A model generated the notes under the pieces. That model ran no database searches and was not told the origin of the DNA. It saw nothing but the letters and a program-made list of their open reading frames with translations. Shown one piece after another: positions 1-12,846 of a stretch of DNA of 64,000 bases. The translations under genes were made by a program, and so were the position numbers. Every line of letters begins with the position of its first letter. Positions within the stretch are counted from its first letter, which is position 1. The stretch is from Scylla paramamosain (lineage: Eukaryota; Arthropoda; Malacostraca; Decapoda; Portunidae), in contig NC_087197.1 of the NCBI RefSeq assembly GCF_035594125.1, forward strand, positions 8,354,110-8,418,109, given 5' to 3'.

Positions 1-2192
1 TTCTAAATTAGGAATGTTATACATAAGTTTCAGCATTTTTGTATCTAGGAAACCTCTCCATATACACGAGATTTTGCGTTTTTTTGCCTTGTGGTTCTTT
101 TGAACTATAAAACACTCATTATACACTTTTCTTGCAATGTCCTTTTGTTTTTCAATATAGAGTGCTTTCCATCAATTTTCACGTTTTTTGTAGGTAATAA
201 GCTCAAAAACACTCAAAATATACCTTTTTAGTAACGTTTTTCTATTTCTTTATATTGGTTGCTTTGCATCCGTTTTAGCGTTTTTCTACGTAAAACACTG
301 AGAAGACACGTTTTCAGTAACTTTGTTTTGGATCCCCATATAGAGGTGAGTTCCTTATTATTTATCGTTTTGGTGCTTAACATGCTAAAAAAAACACTCA
401 AAACACAGATTTCTGGTAAGGTCCTTAAATTTCTTCATATAGGAGGATTTACATGCACTTTAGGGTTCGAAAAAAAAAGCTGAAATTAACTTTTTTTATA
501 ATATTCTTTTATTATATGATTGCCCTGAATTTTCCCAGAATTTTGGCATCTCGGTACTATGAAGATGAATAACAAAAAAAAAAAATCCAATTTTTTATAT
601 ATTTTTTTTTATTTATTTATTTTTTCTAAATAAAGAGTATTATTTGTGGGTTTTAGCTTTTTGGTACTTAAAGAACTTAAAAAAAAACATTCATAATACA
701 CGTTTCTCGTAATGTCCTTTTGTTTCCCAAGCATAATGTTCTTTCCATGTATTTAAGCGTTTTTATAGATAACATGATCAAAAAACGCTCAAAATATATG
801 TTTTTGGTAATGTTATTCTGTTTCTCCATAAAGTTTGTTTTCCATGCGTTTTAGCGCTTTGTTATATAAGGAGCTCAAAAACACTTAAAGGCAAGTTCAT
901 CGTAAAAGTTGGTTTTATTCCCATGTAATGTGATTGTTCTGCCTTTTAGTGCTTTAGACACGTTTTCAGTAATTTTGTTTTGGATTCACATATTGACTGA
1001 CTTCCATATTATTTATTGGTTTGGTGCCTAACATACTGAAAAACACTGAAAAGACAGGTTTCTGGTAAAGTCGTTTAATTTCCTCATATAGGTGGCTTTG
1101 CATGCACTTTAAGGTTTGGTAAATAACAATCCGAAAAAAAAGCTATAATTAACTTTTTTGATAATGTTCTTTTTTTCCACATAAATTCCCTGAATTTTGG
1201 CAGAATTTTTTTATTTTTTTTTAATATTTTTTCTCTTTAAAGAGTGTTATTTGTGGGTTTTAACGTGTTGGTACTTAAGGAACTTCAAAACAGTCATAAT
1301 ACACGTTTTTCGTAATGTCCTTTCGTTTCCCAAAGATAGGGTTCTTTGCATGTATTTAAGCGTTTTTATAGGTAACATGATTAAAAACACTTAAAACACA
1401 TGTTTTTTCTAATGTTTTTTCTGCTTCTCCATAAAGGAGTGTTTTGCATGCGCTTTAGCGTTTTGGTATGTAAGGAGCTCAAAAACACATAATGGCAAGT
1501 TCTTGGTCAAAGTTGGTTTTATTCCCATGTAATGTGATTGCCCTGCTTTCTAGTGCTTTATTGCCAAACACGCTCAAAAACACTCAAAACACTCTGGTAA
1601 TGTCATTTTTTTCTCACATCAAGCTAGTTTCGCATGCTTTTTGGGATTTTGCTAACTAACAATGTGAAAAACACGGAAAATACACGCTTTTGGTAAGATT
1701 GTTCTGTTTCTCAATTAAGATTGTTATTCTTGAGTTTCAGCATTTTGGTATCTAAGAAACTTCTTTATATACACAAGTTTTTGCGCTTTTTGGCTTGTGG
1801 TTCTTGTGAACCACAAGTTTTTTTGCTCGAAAATAATAAGACACTCATTATACACGTTTCTCGTAATGTCCTTTTCTTTAGCAATAGGGAGTGCTTTGCA
1901 TCCATTTTCACCTTTTTTGTAGGTAACCAGCTCAAAAATACTGAAAATATAGTTTTTTTGTAATGTTATTCTATTTTTTTTTCATATTGGTTGGTTTGCA
2001 TCCGTTTTAGCGTTTTTCTACGTAAAACACCGAAAAGACACGTTTTCAGCAATTTTGTTTTCGATTCCCATATAGACTGAATTCCATGTTATTTATCGTT
2101 TTGGTGCCTAACAAGCTGAAAAACACTCATAAGACAGTTTTCTGGCAAAGACGTTTGATTTCCCCATACGAGTATAGGTGGCTTTGCATGCA
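1..2192 (+). repeat. Satellite array, plus-orientation mosaic
   Basis: About 95-bp monomers are read in the plus orientation (CTCAAAAACACTCAAAAT type). The block is a patchwork. Bases 1-850 closely resemble 42,165-43,040, including the opening m4 variant with AGGAATGTTATACATAAG. Near 945-950, m2 jumps directly to m7 (GTGCTTTAGACACG), skipping m3-m6. Bases 1,400-2,190 closely resemble 46,170-46,970, including a shared insertion with TTGTGAACCACAAG at about 1,806. An A-run followed by a T-rich tract marks the m9/m10 boundary at 571-620. The block ends at an inversion point near 2,192, where m8 (GCATGCAC) abuts reversed m2 (ATACATGGGAATAAAAC). Short frames here are low-complexity translations and I find no gene. 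Confidence 0.93.
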
Positions 2193-5100
2193 CATACATG
2201 GGAATAAAACCAATGTTTACCAAGAATTTGCCTTTAAGTGTTTTTCAGCTCCTTACATACCAAATCGCTAAAACGTATGCAAAACACCCTTTATGGAGAA
2301 ACAGAATAACATTACCAAAAACATGTATTTTCAGTTTTTTTTATCATCTAACCTATAAAAACGCTTAAATACATGTAAAGGACCCTATGTTTGTATAACA
2401 AAAGGACATTACGAAAATTGTGTATTATGAGTGTTTTTAAGTTCCTTAAGTACCAAAATGCTAAAACCCACAAATAACACTCTTTATAGAGAGAAAAAAA
2501 AAACTTTTTTTTTTTTGTTATTCATCTTCATAGGTACCGAGATGCCAAAATTCTGGCAAAATTCATGGAAATTTTGTAAAAAAAATCTTTATAAAAAAAA
2601 TAATTTTAGCCTTTTTCCGGAGTTATGTACAAACCCTGAAGTGCATGCAAATCCACCTATATGGGGAAATTACACGACTTTACCAGAAACCTGTCTTTTG
2701 AGTGTTTTTCAGCAATTTCAACAATATTACTGAAAACGTGTCTTTTCAGTGATTTACTTAAAAAAACGCTAAAACGGATGTAAACCAACCAATAAGAAGA
2801 TATAGAATAACATTACCAAAAAGATATATTTTGATGTGTTTTTGAGCTTGTTACCTACAAAAAAAGCAAAAAATGGATGGAAAGCACTTTATATTGGCAA
2901 AGAAAAGGACATTACGAGAAACGTGTATGAGTGTTTTATAGTTTGACAAGAACCACAAGGTAAAAAACTAAAAAACTCGTGTACATAAAGAAGTTTCTTA
3001 CATACCAAAAAAGATGAAACTCATGAATAACACTTTTAATTTTGAAACAGAAATACCTTACCAAATGTGTGTATTAGAAAAGTTTCTTACCTACGAAAAT
3101 GCTGAAACTCATGAATAACACTTTTAATTAAGAAATAGAAAAACCTTATTAATGCCTCTGTTTTGAGTTTTTTTTTCACATTCTTAGTTACGAAATTCCC
3201 AAATTCCATGCAAAACTAGCTTTATGTTTGGAAATAAATGATATTACCAGAGAAGTGTCTTTTGAGTGTTTTGAGCGTGTTAGGCAATAAAGCACTAAAA
3301 AGCAGGGTAATAACATTACATGGGAATAAAAACAACTTTTACCAAGAACTTGCCTTTATGTGTTTTTGAGCTCATTACATACCAAAACGCTAAAACGCAT
3401 GCAAAACAACTTTTATGGAGAAACAGAATAAAATTACCAAAAACATATATTTTTTGGGTTTTGATCATGTTATCTATAAAAACGCTTATATACATATAAG
3501 GAATCTTATGTTTGCGAAACGAAAGGACATTACGAGAAATGTGTACTATAAGTGTTTTTAAGTTCCTTAAGTACCAAAAAGATAAAACCCACAAATAACA
3601 CTCTTTATTTAGAAAAAAAAAGTAAGAAAATAAAAAATAGGATTTTTTTTTTTTTGTTATTCATCTTCATAGGTACCGAGATTCCAAAAATTCTGGGAAA
3701 ATTCAGGGCTATTATATGATAAAAGAAAATTATCAAAAAAGTTAATTTTAGCTTTTTTTTCGGATTGTTATATACCATACCCTAAAGTGCATTCAAAGAC
3801 TCTTATATGAGGAAATTAAACGACCTTACCAGAAATCTGTTTTTTGAGTGTTTTTCAGCATGTTAGGCACCAAAACGATAAATAATAAGAAACTCACCCT
3901 ATATGAGAATCCAAAACAAAATTGCTGAAAACGTGTCTTTTCAGTGTTTTACGTAGAAAAACGCTGAAACGGATGCAAACCAACCAATATCAAAAAATAG
4001 AAAAACATTACCAAAAAGGTATATTTTGAGTGTTTTTGTGCTTGTTATCTACAAAAAAACGGGAAAATTGATGCAAACCACTCTACATAAGAAAACAAAA
4101 GGACTTTGCAAGAAAGTGTATAATGAGTTTTTTATAGTTCAAAAGAACCAAAAGGCAAAAAACACAAAAAACTCGTGTATATGGATACCAAAATGCTGAA
4201 ACTCATGAATAACACTCTTAACTGAGAAACAAAACAACCTTACTAAATGCGTGTATTTTGCGTGCTTTTCACATTCTTAGTTATCAAAACCCCAAATAAC
4301 ATGCGAAACCACCTTTATGTGAGAAAAAAATGACATTACCAGAAAAGTGTCTTTTAAGTGTTTTTGAGCGTGATAGGCAATAAAGCACTAAAAAGCACGG
4401 CAATGAAATTACATTAGAATAACACCAATTTATACCAAAAACTTGCCTTTAAGTGTTTTTGAGCTCCTTATATAACAAACCGCTAAAACGCATGCAAAAC
4501 AAACTTTATGGAGAAACAGAATAACATTACCAAAAACATATATTTTGAGCGTTTTTTGATCATGTTATCTATAAAAACGCTGAAATACATGCAAAGAACA
4601 TTATGTTTGGAAAACGTGTATTATGAGTGTTTTTTTTTTAAGTTCTTTAAGTACCAAAAAGCTAAAACCCACAAATAACACTCTTTATTGAGAAAATAAA
4701 AAAAATATATATATATAAAAAATTGGATTTTTTTTTTTTTTTTGTTATCTTCATAGTACCGAGATGCCAAAATTCTGGGAAAATTCAGGGCAATCGTATG
4801 ATAAAAGAATATTATAAAAAAAGTTAATTTCAGCTTTTTTTTTTTCGAACTGTTATGTACCAAACCCTAATGTGCATGCAAAGCCTCCTATATGAAAAAA
4901 TTTAACGACCTTACCAGAAATCTGTGTTTTGAGTGTTTTTTAGCATGTTAAGCACCAAAACGATAAATAATAAGGAACTCACCTCTATATGGGGATCCAA
5001 AACAAAGTTACTGAAAACGTGTCTTCTCAGTGTTTTACGTAGAAAAACGCTAAAACGGATGCAAAGCAACCAATATAAAGAAATAGAAAAACGTTACTAA

Positions 5101-8007
5101 AAAGGTATATTTTGAGTGTTTTTGAGCTTATTACCTACGAAAAACGCGAAAATTGATGCAAAGCACTCTATATTGAAAAACAAAAGGACATTGCAAGAAA
5201 AGTGTATAATGAGTGTTTTATAGTTCAAAAGAACCACAAGGCAAAAAACGCAAAATCTCGTGTATATGGAGAGGTTTCCTAGATACAAAAATGCTGAAAC
5301 TTATGTATAACATTCCTAATTTAGAAACAGAACAACCTTAATAAATGCGTGTATTTTCAGTGCTTTTCACATTCTTAGTTACCAAAACCCCAAATTGCAT
5401 GCGAAAATAGATTTGTGGGAAAAAAAAAATGACTTTACCAGGAAAGTGTCTTTTGAGTGTTTTTGAGCGTGATAGGCAAAAAAGCACTAAAAAGGAAGGC
5501 AATCACATTACATTGGAGGAAAACGAATTTTTACCAAGAACTTGCCTTTAAGTGTTTTTTGAGCTCCTTCTATACCAAAACACTAAAACGAATGCAAAAC
5601 ACTCTTTATGGTGAAACAGAATAATATTACCAAAAACATATATTTTGAGTGTTTTTGATCATGTTACCAATGAAAACGCTAAAATACATGCAAAGAACTC
5701 TATTTTTAAGAAAGGAAAGGAGATTACGAGAAACGTGTATTATCAGTGTTTTTAAGTTCATTAATTACCAAAAAGCTAAAAGCCACAAATAACACTCTTT
5801 ATTAAGAAATAATAAATAAATAAATAAAAAATACGATATTTTTTTTCTTTCTTATTCATCTTCACAGGTACCGAGATGCCAAAATTCGGGCAAAATTCAG
5901 GAAATTATGTGAAATAAGAACATTATCAAAAAAGTTAAGTTTAGTTTTTTTTTTTTTTCGGACTATTTTGTACCAAACCCCTAAAGTGCATGGGGAAATT
6001 AAACGTGTTTGCCAGAAAACGGTCGTATGAGAGTTTTTCAGCATCTTAAGAACCAACACGATAAATAACATGGAAGTCAGTCTATATGGGAATCCAAAAC
6101 AATATTACTAAAAACGTGTTTTTTCGGTGTTTTACGTAGAAAAATGATAAAACGGAAGCAAACCAACCAATATGAATGAATAGAATAACATTACCAAAAA
6201 GGTATATTTTGAGTGTTTTTGAAATTGTTACCTACAAAAAACGCGAAAATAGATGGAAAGCAAAAGGACATTACGGGAAACGTGTATAATGAGTGTTTTA
6301 TAGTTTCACAAGAACTACAAGGCAAAAAACACAAAAACTCGTGTATATAGAGAAGTTTCTTACATTCCAAAATGCTGAAACTCTGGAACAACACTTTTAA
6401 TTGAGAAACAGAACAATCTTACTAAATGCGTGTATTTTGAGTGCTTTTCACATGCTTAGTTACCAAAATCCCAAATTGCATGCGAAACCAGCTTTATGTG
6501 GGAAAAAAATGACATTACCGGAAAAATGTCTTTTGAGTGTTTTTGAGCGAGTTAGGCAATAAAGCACTAAAAAGCAGGGCAATCACATTACATTGAAATA
6601 AAACCAATTTTTAACATGAACTTGCCTTTAAGTGTATTTGAGCTCCTTATATACCAAAACACTAAAATGCATGCAAAATACACTTTAGGGTGAAACAGAA
6701 TAACATTACCAAAAACATGTATTTTGAGTGTTTTTGATCATGTTACCAATAAAAACGCTTAAATACATGCAAAGAAACCTATTTTTGGGAAACGAAAGGA
6801 CATTACGAGAAACGTGTATTATGGGTGTTTTTAAGTTTATTAAGTACGAAAAAGCTAAAAGCCACAAATTACACTCTTTATTGAGAAAAAATAAATGAAT
6901 AAATAAAAAAATACGATATTTTTTTTTCATTCTTATTTATCTTCACAGGTAAGGAGGTGCCAAAATTCGGGCAAAGTTCAGGAAATTATATAAAAAAAGA
7001 ACATTATCAAAAAAGTTACATTTAGCTTTTTTTTCGGACTCATGTACCAAACACCTAAATTGCATGCAAAGCCACCTATATGGGGAAATTGAACGTCTTT
7101 GCCAGAAAACTGACTTATGAGGGTTTTTCAGCATGTTAGGAACCAACACGATAAAACCCAAGGAAGTCAATCTATATGGGAATCCAAAAATAAATTACTG
7201 AAAACGTTTCTTTTCGGTGTTTTACGTAGAAAACGCTAAAACGGATGCAAACCAACCAAAATGAAGAAATAGAATAACATTACCAAAAACGTATATTTTG
7301 AGTGTTTTTGATATTGTTACCTACAAAAAAACGCGAAAATGGATGGAAAGCACTCTATATTGGGAGGCAAAAGGCAATAAAAAGCATTTTAGGCACCAAA
7401 GCGATAAATAATATGAAAGTCACTCTATATGGAAATCCAAGGCAATATTACTGGAAACGTGTCTTTTTTAAAGATTTACGTAGAAAAACGCTAAAACAGA
7501 TGCAAACCAACCAATATGAAGAAATAGAATAACATTACCAAAATATATATTTTGTGTGTTCTTGAGCTTGTTACATAAAAAAATGCGAAAATATATGCAA
7601 AGCACTCTATATAAGTAAAAAAAAAAAAAAAGACATAACGAGAAACGTGTAAAATGAGTGTTTTATAGTTTCACCAGAATCACAAGGCAAAAAACGCAAA
7701 AACTCGACTATATGGAGAAGTTTCTAAGATACCAAAATACTGAAACTCATGAATAACACTCTTAATCAAGAAACAGAACAACCTTACTAAATGCGTGTAT
7801 TTTGAGTGTTATTTTACATTCTTAGTTACCAAAACCCCAAATTCCATGCGAAACTAGCTTTATGTAGGAAAAAAATGACATTATCAGAAAAGTGTCTTTG
7901 AGTGTTTTTCAGCGTGTTAGGCAATAAAGCACTAAAAAGCAGGGTAATCACATTACATGGGAATAAAACCAAGTTTTACGAAGAACTTGCCTTTTAGTGT
8001 TTTTGAC
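2193..8007 (-). repeat. Satellite array, minus orientation
   Basis: The same HOR family is read in reverse (ATTTTGAGTGTTTTTGAG type). HOR landmarks, the reversed AAGATGAATAAC at m9, lie near 2,520, 3,660, 4,745, 5,860 and 6,950, a spacing of about 1.1 kb. The block mirrors 39.4-45.3 kb of the plus array: paired positions sum to about 47,450-47,490 throughout. Near 2,700-2,745 it carries the shortened m7 also seen near 44,770. At 7,360-7,400 it carries the reversed m7-to-m5 jump also seen at 40,060. No gene is visible. Confidence 0.93.
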
Positions 8008-8850
8008 ACGCTTTTAGTAAGGTTGTTCTGTTTCTCAATTAAGAGTGTTATTGAAGAGTTTCAGCATATATACGAGTTTTTGCGTTTTTTGCCTTGTGGT
8101 TTTTTTTAACTATAAAACATTCATTATACACTTCTCTCGCAATGTCCCTTTGTTTCCCAATATAGAGTGCTTTGTATCAATTTTCGCGTTTTTTTTTTTG
8201 TAGGAAACAAGCACAAAAACACTCAAAAATATACATTTTTGGTAATGTTATCCTGCTTCTTGATATTGGTTGGTTTGTATCAGTTTTAGCGTTTTTCTAC
8301 GTAAAACACTGAGAAGACACGTTTTCAGTAATTTTCTTTTGGATTCCCACATAGAGTGAGTTCCTTATTATTTATCGTTTTGGTGCCTAATATGCTGAAA
8401 AACACTGAAAAGACATATTTCTTGTTAGATCTTTAATGTCCTCATATGGGAGGCTTTGCATGTCTTTTAAGTGTTTGTGAGCGTGTTACGCAATAAAGCC
8501 CTGAATGCCAAGGCAATCACATTACATGGGAATAAAACCAAATTTTACCAAGAATTTACCTTTAAGTGTTTTTGAGCTCCTTATGTACCAAAACGCTAAA
8601 ACGCATGCAAAATACATTTGATGGAGAAACAGAATAACATTACAAAATACACGCTTAAATACATGTAAAGAACCTTATTTTTGGGAAACGAAAGAACATT
8701 ACGAGAAACGTGTATTATGAGTGATTTTTAATTTCCTTTAGTACCAAAAAGCTAAAACCTTCAAATAACACTCTTTTGTAAAATAAATAAATTTAAAAAA
8801 TGGGAATTTTTTTTTATTATTCATCTTTATAGGTACCGAGATGCCAAAAT
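6950..8850 (-). repeat. Extended HOR variant with internal inversion, reversed copy
   Basis: The distance between successive m9 landmarks here is about 1.9 kb instead of 1.1 kb. The extra length comes from an internal segment in the opposite orientation (8,008-8,460) and repeated monomers m4-m7, with the m7-to-m5 jump at 7,360-7,400. The same arrangement and breakpoints recur in the plus orientation at about 19,995-21,780, 32,400-34,155 and 38,605-40,505. Confidence 0.8.
8008..8460 (+). repeat. Inverted satellite segment inside the minus array
   Basis: Monomers m4 to m8 are read in plus orientation inside a minus-oriented block. The left breakpoint reads TTTTTGACACGCTTTTAG (m2 reversed into m4) and the right one CTTTGCATGTCTTTTAAG (m8 into m2 reversed). 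Both match, as reverse complements, the breakpoints of the minus islands at 20,410-20,718, 32,815-33,122 and 38,990-39,447. At about 453 bp it has the same near-full length as the 38,990 copy. Confidence 0.85.
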
Positions 8851-11800
8851 TCTGCCAAAATTCACGGAATTTATGTGGAAAAAAGAATATTATCATAGAA
8901 GTTAATTATAGCTTTTTTTTTTCGGTTTGTTATGTACCAAACCTTAAAATGCATGCAAAGCCACCTATATAAGGAAGTTAAAGGACTTTTAACAGAAACC
9001 TATCTTTTCAGTGTTTTTCAGCATGTTAGGCACCAACACGATAAATAATATGGAAGTCAGTCAATATGTGAATCCAAAAGAAAATTACTGAAAATGTGTC
9101 CTTTCAGTGTTTTACGTAGAAAAACGCTAAAGCGGATACAAACCATCCTATATGAAGAAATAGAATAACATTACCAAAAAGATATATTTTGATTGTTTTT
9201 GAGCTTGTTACCTACAAAAAAAATGCAAAAAAATCGATGTAAAGCACTCTTTATTAGGAAAGAAAAGGATATTACGAGAAACGTGTATAATGAGTGTTTT
9301 ATAGTTTTTAAAAGAATCACAAGACAATAAATGCAAAAACTCGTCTATATAGAGATATTTTTTACATATCAAAATGAATAAATGCATGAATAACACTTTT
9401 AATCGATTAACAGAACTACCTTACCTAATTGAGTATTTTGAGTGTTTTTCACATTCTTAGTTACGAAAATGCCAAATTACATGCGAAACTACCATCATTT
9501 GGGAAAAAAAAATGACATTACCAGAAAAGTGTCTTTTGAGTGTTTTTCATCGTGATATGCAACAAATCACTAAAAAGCAGAACGATCACATTACATGGGA
9601 ATAATCCTAACTTTAACAAAGAATTTGCCTTTAAGTGTTTTTGAGCTCCTTATATACTAAACCGCTAAAACGCATGCAAAACAAACTTTATGGAGAACCA
9701 GAATAACATTACCAAAAAGATGTATTTTGAGTGTTTTTGACAATGTTATCTATAAAAACGCTTAAATACATGCAAAGAACCTTATGTTTGGGAAACGTAA
9801 GGACATTACGAGAAACGTGTATTATGAGTGTTTTTAAGTTCCTTAACTTCCAAAAAGCTAAAAACCACAAATAACATTCGTTATTTAGAAAAAAAATAAA
9901 AAATAAAAAAAATAAACGAAAGGTTTTTCTTTTCTTTTTTTGTTATTAACCTTCATAGGTACCAAGAGGCCAAAATTCCGGGAAAAATTAGGGCAATTAT
10001 ATGATAAGAGAATATTGTAAAAAAAAAGTTGATATTAGCTTTTTTTCGGACTTTTATGTACCAAACACTAAAGTGCACTCAAAGCCTCCCATATGAGGAA
10101 ATTAAACGACCTTACCAGAAATCTGTGTTTTGAGTGTTTTTCAGCATGTTAGGCACCAAAACGATAAATAATATGGAACTCACTCTCTATGGCAAACCAA
10201 AACAAAATTACTGGAAACGTGTCTTCTCAGTGTTTTACGTAGAAAAACGCTAAAACGGATGGAAACCAACAAATATCAAGAAGTAGAAAAACATTACCAA
10301 AAAGGTATATTTTGAGTGTTTTCGATGTTGTTACCTAAAAAAAAAAAAAAACGCGAAAATTGATACAAAGCACTCTATATTGGAAAACAAAGGGACATTG
10401 CGAGAAAAGTGTATAATGAATGTTTTATAGTTTAAAAGAACCACAAGGCAAAAAACGCAAAAACTCGTGTATATGGAGAAGTTTCCTAGATACGAAAATG
10501 CTGAAACTCCTGAAGTGCTCCTCCCTGAGCAACAGAGCAACTTTACTAAATGCGTATATTTTGAGTGCTTTTCACATTCTTAATTGAGCAACAGAGCAAC
10601 TTTACTAAATGCGTGTATTTTCAGTGCTTTTCACATTCTTAGTTACCAAAATCCCAAATTACATGCGAAACCAGCTTTATGTGGGAAAAAAACGACATTA
10701 CCAGAAAAGTGTCTTTTGAGTGTTTTTGAGCTTGATAGGCAATAAAGCACTAAAAAGCATGGGAATCACTTTACATGGCAATAAAATCAATTTTTACCAA
10801 AAACATGCCTTTAAGTGTTTTGAGCTCCTTATATACCAAAACGCTAAAACGCATGCAAAGCACACTTCATGGAGAAAGAGAATAGCATTACCAAAAACAT
10901 ATATTTTGAGTGTTTTTGATCATGTTACCAATAAAAACGCTTGAATACATGCAAAGAACCCTTTTTTTAGGAAATTAAAGGACATTGCGAGAAACGTGTA
11001 TTACGAGTGTTTTTAAGATCATTATTTATCAAAAAGCTAAAAGCCACAAATAACACTCTTTATTGAGAAAAATAAATAAATAAATAAAAAAATACGATAT
11101 TTTTTCTTTCTTTTTCATCTTCACAGGTACCGAGATGCCAAAATTTGGGCAAAATTCAGGAAATTATGTGAAATAAGAACATTATCAAAAAATTTAAATT
11201 TAGGTTTTTTTTTGTACTGTTATGTACCAAACCCTAAAGTGCATGCAAACCCACCTATATGGGGAAATTAAACGTCTTTGCCAGAAAACTGTGTTATGAA
11301 TGTTTTTCAACTTGTTAGGCACCATAACGGTAAATAACATGCAAGTCACTCTATATGGGAATCTAACACAAAATTACTGAAAACGTGTCTTTTCGGTGTT
11401 TTACGTAGAAAAACGCTAAAACGGATGCAAACCAACCAATAGGAAGAAATAAAATAACATTACCAAAAAGGTACATTTTGAGTGTTTTTGACCTTGTTAC
11501 CTACAAAAAACGCGAAAATGGATGCAAAGCACTCCCTATTGGGAAACAAAAGGACATTACGAGAAACGTGTTTTTTATCATGTTACCTATAAAAACACTT
11601 AAATACATCCAAAGATCCCTATATTTGGGAAACGAAAGGACATTACGAGAAATGTGTATTATGAATGTTTTTAAGTTCCTTAAGTACCAAAACGTTAAAA
11701 CCTACAAATAACACTTTTTATAGAGAAAAAAAATAGCATTTTTATTCTTTTGTTATTGATATTCATAGGTACCAAGATGCCAAAATTCTGTAAAAATTCA

Positions 11801-12563
11801 GGGAAATTATGTGGAAAAAAGAACCTTATCGAAAAAGATAATTTTACCTTTTTTCGGAGTTATGTACCAAACCATAAACTGTATGCAAAGCCACCTATTT
11901 GGGAAAATTTAGCGACTTTACAAGAAACCTGTCTTTTGAGTGTTTTTTCGCATGTTAGGTACCAAAACGATAGATAATATGAAATTCACTCTATATAGAA
12001 ATCCAAAACAAAATTACAGAAAACGTCTCTTTTAAAAGATTTACGTTAAAACACGCTAAAACGGATGCAAACCAACCAATATGAAAAAAATAGAATAATA
12101 TTAACAGAAAAGTATATTTTGTGTGTTTTTTATCTTGTTACATAAAAAAGCACAAAAATGGATGGAAAGCACTGTATATTAGGAAAAAAAAAGGACATAA
12201 CAAAAAACGTGTATAATGAGTGTTTTATAGTTTCACCAGAATCACAAGGCAAAAAACGCAAAAACTCGTATGTGTGGAGAAGTTTTCAAGATACCAAAAT
12301 GCTGAAACTCATGAATAACTTTCTTAATCAAGAAACAGAGCAACCTTACTGAATGCGTGTATTTTGAGTGTTTTTTTACATTCTTAGTTACCAGAATCCC
12401 AAATTCCATGCGAAATTAGTTTTATATGGGAAAATGACATTACCAGAAAAGTGTCTTTGAGTGTTTTTGAGACTGTTAGGCAATAAAGCACTAAAAAGCA
12501 GGGCAATCACATTACATGGGAATAAAACCACTTTTTACGAAGATTTTGCCTTTTAGTTTTTTT
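8461..12563 (-). repeat. Satellite array, minus orientation
   Basis: Reversed HOR units with m9 landmarks near 8,815, 9,945, 11,115 and 11,755. Bases 8,461-10,500 mirror about 30,720-32,815 (positions sum to about 41,250), including a shared m4 variant with ATCGATTAA. Bases 11,950-12,563 mirror about 39,447-40,030. A local 58-bp tandem duplication sits at 10,527-10,642. The block ends at a reversal near 12,563 whose junction (TTTTTGACACGCATTTAG) matches the one near 8,005. No gene is visible. Confidence 0.92.
10527..10642. repeat. 58-bp local tandem duplication in m3/m4
   Basis: GAGCAACAGAGCAACTTTAC starts at 10,527 and again at 10,585, and each is followed by a near-identical stretch ending in TTTTCACATTCTTA. 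The two copies differ at a few bases. The upstream flank (GAAGTGCTCCTCCCT, about 10,512) does not look like the usual m4 and may be filler DNA at the duplication boundary. Confidence 0.8.
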
Positions 12564-12846
12564 GACACGCATTTAGTAAGGTTGTTCTGTTTCTCAATTA
12601 AGAGTGTTATTCATGAGTTTCAGCATTTTGGTATCTAGGAAACTTCTCCATATACACGAGTTTTTGCGTTTTTTGCCTTGTGTTTTTTTGAACTATAAAA
12701 CATTCATTATACACTTTTCTCGCAATGTCCCTTTGTTTCCCAATATAGAGTGCTTTGTATCAATTTTTTGCGTTTTTTTTTTATAGGTAACAAGCTCAAA
12801 AACACTCAAAATATATATTTTTGGTAATGTTTTTCTGCTACTTGAT
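12564..12846 (+). repeat. Short plus-oriented island, m4 to m6
   Basis: Monomers m4, m5 and the start of m6 in plus orientation, flanked by minus-oriented satellite. The left breakpoint is the recurrent m2/m4 junction. The right breakpoint is new: m6 (TGCTACTTGATA) joins reversed m7 (GATAAATAATAAGG), with GATA as possible microhomology. It looks like a truncated copy of the recurrent inverted segment. Confidence 0.8.

Noticed and set aside
2431..2733. Open frames of 60-145 codons throughout the satellite, with recurring translations such as MLFIFIGTEMPKFW
   Set aside because: They recur because the satellite recurs, appear on whichever strand follows array orientation, are Phe/Leu/Lys/Asn-rich low-complexity translations, start and stop at variable points of the same monomers, and show no domain or conserved start context.
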